Origin: Glaciecola amylolytica
Lineage (GTDB): Bacteria; Bacteroidota; Bacteroidia; Flavobacteriales_D; Crocinitomicaceae
Length of the DNA: 64,000 nt
Reading direction: 5' to 3'
NCBI GenBank assembly: GCA_003856375.1
Contig: CP034120.1
Span: 62,001-126,000, forward strand
Under the pieces are notes generated by a model, which saw only the letters and a list, made by a program, of their open reading frames with translations, did not search any database and was not told the origin of the DNA. Position numbers and translations under genes: made by a program. This document shows positions 60,264 to 64,000 of the stretch, piece after piece (positions within the stretch are counted from its first letter, which is position 1; every line of letters begins with the position of its first letter).

Positions 60264-63200
60264 TTAACTCATTAATTCATTCACTTTTGCCAAAGCTTCT
60301 TTAAAATTCATTGGAATTGATTTGGAAGTGATATAGCTTTTAGAGCAATTATTGATGATTGAATTTATATAGAATAATTCATGGTCATCTTTCTCTTGTA
60401 GTGAATCTCTAATCTCAGTTAAGGTAATAACCAACTTAGCATAATAAGTATCGTTTTTTGAAAGATTGTACAGATAGGAATAGAAAAACTCGCTTAGATG
60501 ATGAAATCTGAACTTGTCAGTTTGAGCATCCCTTTTATAAATGAAGTAGAAAATGTCTTTAATAAAGAGCAAGTTTTTATCTAGAATTTTGTTGTAATTG
60601 CTGTAATCATTCTGGTTAACAGAACCAATTAAAGGAAGGTTTTCTATTAGATCTGTACAAAGAAAATTGATTGCAAATGCATCATTCATTGATAACAAGA
60701 CTTTTAAAGCATTGACCTTGTAATCTTTTTCTTTAATATCTAAATATTCTTTCGCTGTTGCAATGCATAATTCCTTTTCTTCTGAATTTGGTTCTAATTT
60801 CAATAATAAGTCGATTGCTGTCCAGCAACTTCTGGTTCTGATATTATGGAGCATCTTTTTTAAAATATCTTTTCCATTAATTTGAATGAATAGCAACAAT
60901 AATTCATTTTCAGAATAGATTGTATCATCCTTTAATAGATTTGTTTCAATTAAAGAAAAGATTTCCGTGAAGCCCTTTTTTAGGGCATATTTTGCGTGAC
61001 GGCCATAAACTGAAGGGTAAAGCTGCTTTCTTAGATTTTCGATAATTCTATTTTTAACTGAATGGATATCGTCAATGGAATCTAAAAAGAAATCGAATTT
61101 ATGATCATTTTGCGCATAATTTTCAATACCGAAGTATTCAATCGCATTTAATAGGAAATCATTGGATAGAGAAATGTTAAATGCCTCTTTATTATAGTAT
61201 TTAACTATAATTTGTTGCACATCGTAATTGTTTTTTGATTCGCTACCTGTAAAACGAAAAGAATTAGAACTAGTGTATTCTATTAGATTTTGGAAGTCAA
61301 TATTTTCAGACAACTCTTTTAACCAATCTTGAAAAATACATTTTTGTGGTTCAGATAGTTGTATTTCTAAATAGTTTCGATCGGATATAGTACTAGAAAT
61401 TTCTGAGTCTATAAAAAAGATATAACTGTTAAGATCATTAATCCTAGATTTAATAGTTTCTATAGTTTGAACATTGTCTTTTCTAGCAAAGAAATGCAGT
61501 AGTTGAATAGTCTTGGGTAATCTTTTGAAATAGTTTTCGGTAACATTGAAGAATTCTTGTTCAAGTTCGTATACTTCTTCTCTTGTTAACCTTTCTACAT
61601 TTTTTTCTTTAAAAAAAGCGGAAATGAACCCAATTGCCCCTGTTTGATCAAAAATTTCATCGAATTCCTTTTGAGCCAGTTCTTGTTCATTTTTTCTTTT
61701 CTGTTCCGCGATTTCAGGTGACGGAACAAGTCCATTAAATTCTACTTTCTGTTGTAGTAAAGAATTTTGTAAAAGACCAGATAATTTAAAGCCATGATCA
61801 TGATTCAGAATATTTCTGAACCCTTCCAAATGAGTTGTTTCTCCCTCTAAAGTTGTTTTCCAATTTTGAATAAAATACTGGATAGTTTCTTCTGTGGAAA
61901 TCTTTGCTAAAAACCATTTTAAATCGTGAAAAGTTTCTTTATTGAGAAGATGTATAAAGACTTCTTTTTGTATTTGTAGTTTGATAACCATAGTTGCAAG
62001 AAAATCTCGACTATCAAACAAACTACTTTGACTCAAATTAATAACTTGATCAATAAGTTCAATTGCAAGGTTTGGCGAATAATCTATTAATTCCTTGGCC
62101 TTTTGAATTAACTTTTCCGGGTAACCTTCGTAAAAATCTCTGTTGTTATTCAACAAGAGTTTGCTGGTAAGTGAAATAAAGTTCTTAGGGTCATTTATTT
62201 TAAGGATCAATTCCTTTATTGTCCAATCATTTCCCATAAGAACATTGTCTTCTTGATTTTTTCTGGGGATAATATTATAAGCGTAATCAAATTCCTTCAG
62301 AATAAAGTCAATACTTTCATCAATTCGTTTGGAGTCATTTATTAATCCTAGAATCCGACTATTTATTAACCGATCAGACTCTGATTTAAATATATCAATA
62401 ATTCGCGGAATGATTGTAAGATCATTATCATAGTAATTTATTTCCTTAATTGATTCGATAATCTCAGACTTTATGTTTAATGGTTCAGTTTGAGATGTTA
62501 GAATAACAAAGAAATGATTTAACAGTTCCACCAAATCTAAATGTTCAAACTCTTGGATTAATTCAAGTGCTGAAATACGAATTCGGAAATGAGCATTTGA
62601 ATCTATTATATAATTCAAAAGAAAATTGAAGTTTTCAATACTATCTCCAAATCGTGCAAGATTGGAGATGTTGGCTTCTGAGTTATTAATCCACAACGTT
62701 GTATTAACACATTCTGAAATGAAGAAGTCCTGAAAAACTTTGTTGCGAAATTTTGAAACTCTATCAAGATCTGCTTGGAAAAGTACTTCTGTGTTGTTTA
62801 TAATTAGCCATTGGATCAATTGATCGTAAACTGGATCCTGTTCTGATAATAAGTTTAGAAGAAATGTAACTGTATTTGTAAGTGAAGGATGAATTTTTTC
62901 AACATCATTTAATTTAATGGTCGAAAGGATTTCTTCAAAGTTCCTCTTCGAAAGGAGCTTTGCAACGAAATATTCTTGGTATTGTCTGTGAATGAATCTA
63001 AACCCTTTTGGAATTGTATTTGATTCGGTAATGAATGGATATTCTATAAATTCACTGTAATCGGCTGGTAATATAGAATAGAGATCTTCTTCTGAAGTTT
63101 GGTTTGATTGCATTAACTCATTTACTAATGCAGCTTTACTTACGTTATTTAATAGTTTGGGTTTCTCAATTATATACTCTCGTATTTTTTTTGTTTTGTG

Positions 63201-63896
63201 TTTTTCTATAGAATTGTCTATGATTACTTCCCAGATATCAGAATTATTTGGAGGTAGAGACCTTTGTGATAAATAATAGTTAGCTATTAAATCTACAAAA
63301 AATGGAGTTTCCAAGAAGCTTTCAATTTCTTTTAGCTCATCAAGTGTAAGGTTTAACCCATATTTATTTTTTAAAATTGAAACTGATTGAGTATGGGATA
63401 GATTTTTCAAGAATAACTTCTCAAAATTGGGTAGTGAGACTAAGTTTTTAAAATAAATATTTGTTCTACAGCTAATAACATATTTTATGTCTAATAACTC
63501 ATATTTTGCAATAAATATTGAAAATGCAGAGATAAAATCTTGTATTTCAGCGATTTCATCAAGACCATCAAGAAGAAATATTATTTTATTGAAATTCTTC
63601 CAGTCATCAATAAGTATTATATCTTCAAAGAGGTTGTTTTTTCTAAAGTTCTTTAAATTTAATCCAATTGGAATACGCCCCGTAATGGCTTTAGAGTCCC
63701 ATAAAATTTGAAATAGATTGCTTAATTCTTTGGATTTCCCAATACCTGGATTTCCAAGAAGAACAATTCTGTCATGCGAATTTGTGTATTCCTCTAGAGT
63801 TTTTCCTTTCTCAAATTCCATGAAAAATTTCGGATTTGCAGACTCGTTTTCCGAATCATAAAATCTTGGCTCATAATAATCAAGATTACTCATCAT
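60264..63896 (-). CDS. Large STAND (NACHT-type) NTPase with helical C-terminal region, candidate antiphage protein
   Basis: A 1210-residue protein. P-loop GNPGIGKS lies at residues 48-55, Walker B FLLDGLDE at 107-114, sensor-type VISCRTN near 139, and the winged-helix/STAND motif FRFIHRQYQEYFVAKLL near 301-317. Together they indicate a NACHT ATPase. The ~850 residues after it are mostly amphipathic helices of HEAT/ARM-like type (acidic and Leu/Ile rich), a plausible ligand sensor. There is no effector domain before the P-loop, so the effector may come from the partner gene whose end overlaps the start by 11 bases. Composition is very AT-rich compared with the adjoining ribosomal genes, suggesting transfer. 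The second ATG (63893) is an alternative start. Confidence 0.85.
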   Translation of the reverse strand: MMSNLDYYEPRFYDSENESANPKFFMEFEKGKTLEEYTNSHDRIVLLGNPGIGKSKELSNLFQILWDSKAITGRIPIGLNLKNFRKNNLFEDIILIDDWKNFNKIIFLLDGLDEIAEIQDFISAFSIFIAKYELLDIKYVISCRTNIYFKNLVSLPNFEKLFLKNLSHTQSVSILKNKYGLNLTLDELKEIESFLETPFFVDLIANYYLSQRSLPPNNSDIWEVIIDNSIEKHKTKKIREYIIEKPKLLNNVSKAALVNELMQSNQTSEEDLYSILPADYSEFIEYPFITESNTIPKGFRFIHRQYQEYFVAKLLSKRNFEEILSTIKLNDVEKIHPSLTNTVTFLLNLLSEQDPVYDQLIQWLIINNTEVLFQADLDRVSKFRNKVFQDFFISECVNTTLWINNSEANISNLARFGDSIENFNFLLNYIIDSNAHFRIRISALELIQEFEHLDLVELLNHFFVILTSQTEPLNIKSEIIESIKEINYYDNDLTIIPRIIDIFKSESDRLINSRILGLINDSKRIDESIDFILKEFDYAYNIIPRKNQEDNVLMGNDWTIKELILKINDPKNFISLTSKLLLNNNRDFYEGYPEKLIQKAKELIDYSPNLAIELIDQVINLSQSSLFDSRDFLATMVIKLQIQKEVFIHLLNKETFHDLKWFLAKISTEETIQYFIQNWKTTLEGETTHLEGFRNILNHDHGFKLSGLLQNSLLQQKVEFNGLVPSPEIAEQKRKNEQELAQKEFDEIFDQTGAIGFISAFFKEKNVERLTREEVYELEQEFFNVTENYFKRLPKTIQLLHFFARKDNVQTIETIKSRINDLNSYIFFIDSEISSTISDRNYLEIQLSEPQKCIFQDWLKELSENIDFQNLIEYTSSNSFRFTGSESKNNYDVQQIIVKYYNKEAFNISLSNDFLLNAIEYFGIENYAQNDHKFDFFLDSIDDIHSVKNRIIENLRKQLYPSVYGRHAKYALKKGFTEIFSLIETNLLKDDTIYSENELLLLFIQINGKDILKKMLHNIRTRSCWTAIDLLLKLEPNSEEKELCIATAKEYLDIKEKDYKVNALKVLLSMNDAFAINFLCTDLIENLPLIGSVNQNDYSNYNKILDKNLLFIKDIFYFIYKRDAQTDKFRFHHLSEFFYSYLYNLSKNDTYYAKLVITLTEIRDSLQEKDDHELFYINSIINNCSKSYITSKSIPMNFKEALAKVNELMS

Positions 63897-63999
63897 TCAA
63901 TTTGTTAAATGTGCTAAAATCCAATTCGTTAGAAGAATTGTGTCGTTGTTTTATTTTCATTAATGGAATTGGAGAAAATTTTTGGCCATGACTAGTATC
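63886..63999 (-). CDS. C-terminal end of a gene coupled upstream of the NACHT NTPase (5' end outside)
   Basis: On the minus strand a frame is open from the window edge for 37 codons (DTSHGQKFSPIPLMKIKQRH and on to STFNKLNDE) and stops at TAA 63888-63886. The NTPase ATG at 63896 lies inside it, an 11-base overlap typical of translationally coupled partners. A short ORF from the internal ATG (63960) is also possible. Only ~114 bases are visible, so the product is unknown; the overlap is the reason for calling it. Confidence 0.5.
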   Translation of the reverse strand, partial: DTSHGQKFSPIPLMKIKQRHNSSNELDFSTFNKLNDE

Positions 64000-64000
64000 A

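Noticed and set aside
1-64000. Prophage, insertion sequence or transposase
   Set aside because: No integrase, transposase, capsid, terminase or terminal inverted repeats with target duplication were found on either strand.

Overview
The window looks like chromosome of a Bacteroidota member, most probably Flavobacteriales close to Fluviicola/Crocinitomicaceae (an inference). The reasons are: promoters of the TAnnTTTG type instead of -35/-10 boxes; four proteins ending in type IX secretion (T9SS) sorting domains, two of type B and two of type A; a methionine synthase split into two genes; the coaX - outer membrane protein - lptC order; DUF5686, DUF3857 and GH3-family proteins. There is no prophage, insertion sequence or CRISPR array. 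Most of the window is ordinary housekeeping and envelope DNA, interrupted by two strikingly AT-rich genes.

Layout. 1-2.1 kb: end of an unknown gene, a lipoprotein, a glutaminase-like protein lacking the catalytic Cys, and rnhA. 2.6-6.4 kb: a 13-repeat PKD adhesin-like T9SS substrate. 6.5-10.4 kb: split metH under a SAM-I riboswitch. 10.5-16 kb: a DUF5686 outer-membrane protein, then coaX, an outer membrane protein, lptC and a small membrane protein. 16.0-19.6 kb: tRNA-Phe, a GIY-YIG protein and an AT-rich AlbA_2/NB-ARC/TPR STAND NTPase (candidate defence gene). 19.7-24.9 kb: two secreted T9SS proteins, one an ExeM-like nuclease. 25.2-33.2 kb: an acetyltransferase, a small membrane ORF, then a phenylacetate (paa) operon led by a TetR regulator with a perfect CTAACG-TT-CGTTAG operator; a FadL-like porin follows convergently. 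34.9-41 kb: rhomboid protease, SixA-like phosphatase, an ECF sigma factor with a membrane/beta-barrel partner, a T9SS protein, RNase P RNA, and a degenerate solute-binding lipoprotein. 41-51.4 kb: dNK, GH3, a small membrane protein, YugP-like peptidase, BI-1, a pair of DUF3857/transglutaminase proteins, folE and a QueD-type protein. 51.5-60.1 kb: HldD-like epimerase, VOC protein, TonB-like protein, a TPR histidine kinase with LytTR regulator, YciI, Bcp, and rpsF-rpsR-rplI. 60.3-64 kb: a second AT-rich STAND (NACHT) NTPase of 1210 residues, whose start overlaps by 11 nt the end of an upstream gene that runs out of the window.

How it works together. The paa genes supply CoA activation (PaaK), ring epoxidation (PaaABCDE) and a beta-ketothiolase. 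PaaG/PaaZ/PaaF/PaaH are not here, so the pathway must be completed elsewhere. S-adenosylmethionine should shut off metH through the riboswitch, and S6:S18 probably control their own mRNA through a leader hairpin. The best candidates for undescribed biology are the two STAND NTPases, particularly the 3'-terminal NACHT gene with its unseen coupled partner, and the sigma-factor partner that joins an inner-membrane helix to a predicted outer-membrane barrel in one chain. Several intergenic gaps carry nested inverted repeats that seem to form dispersed families.
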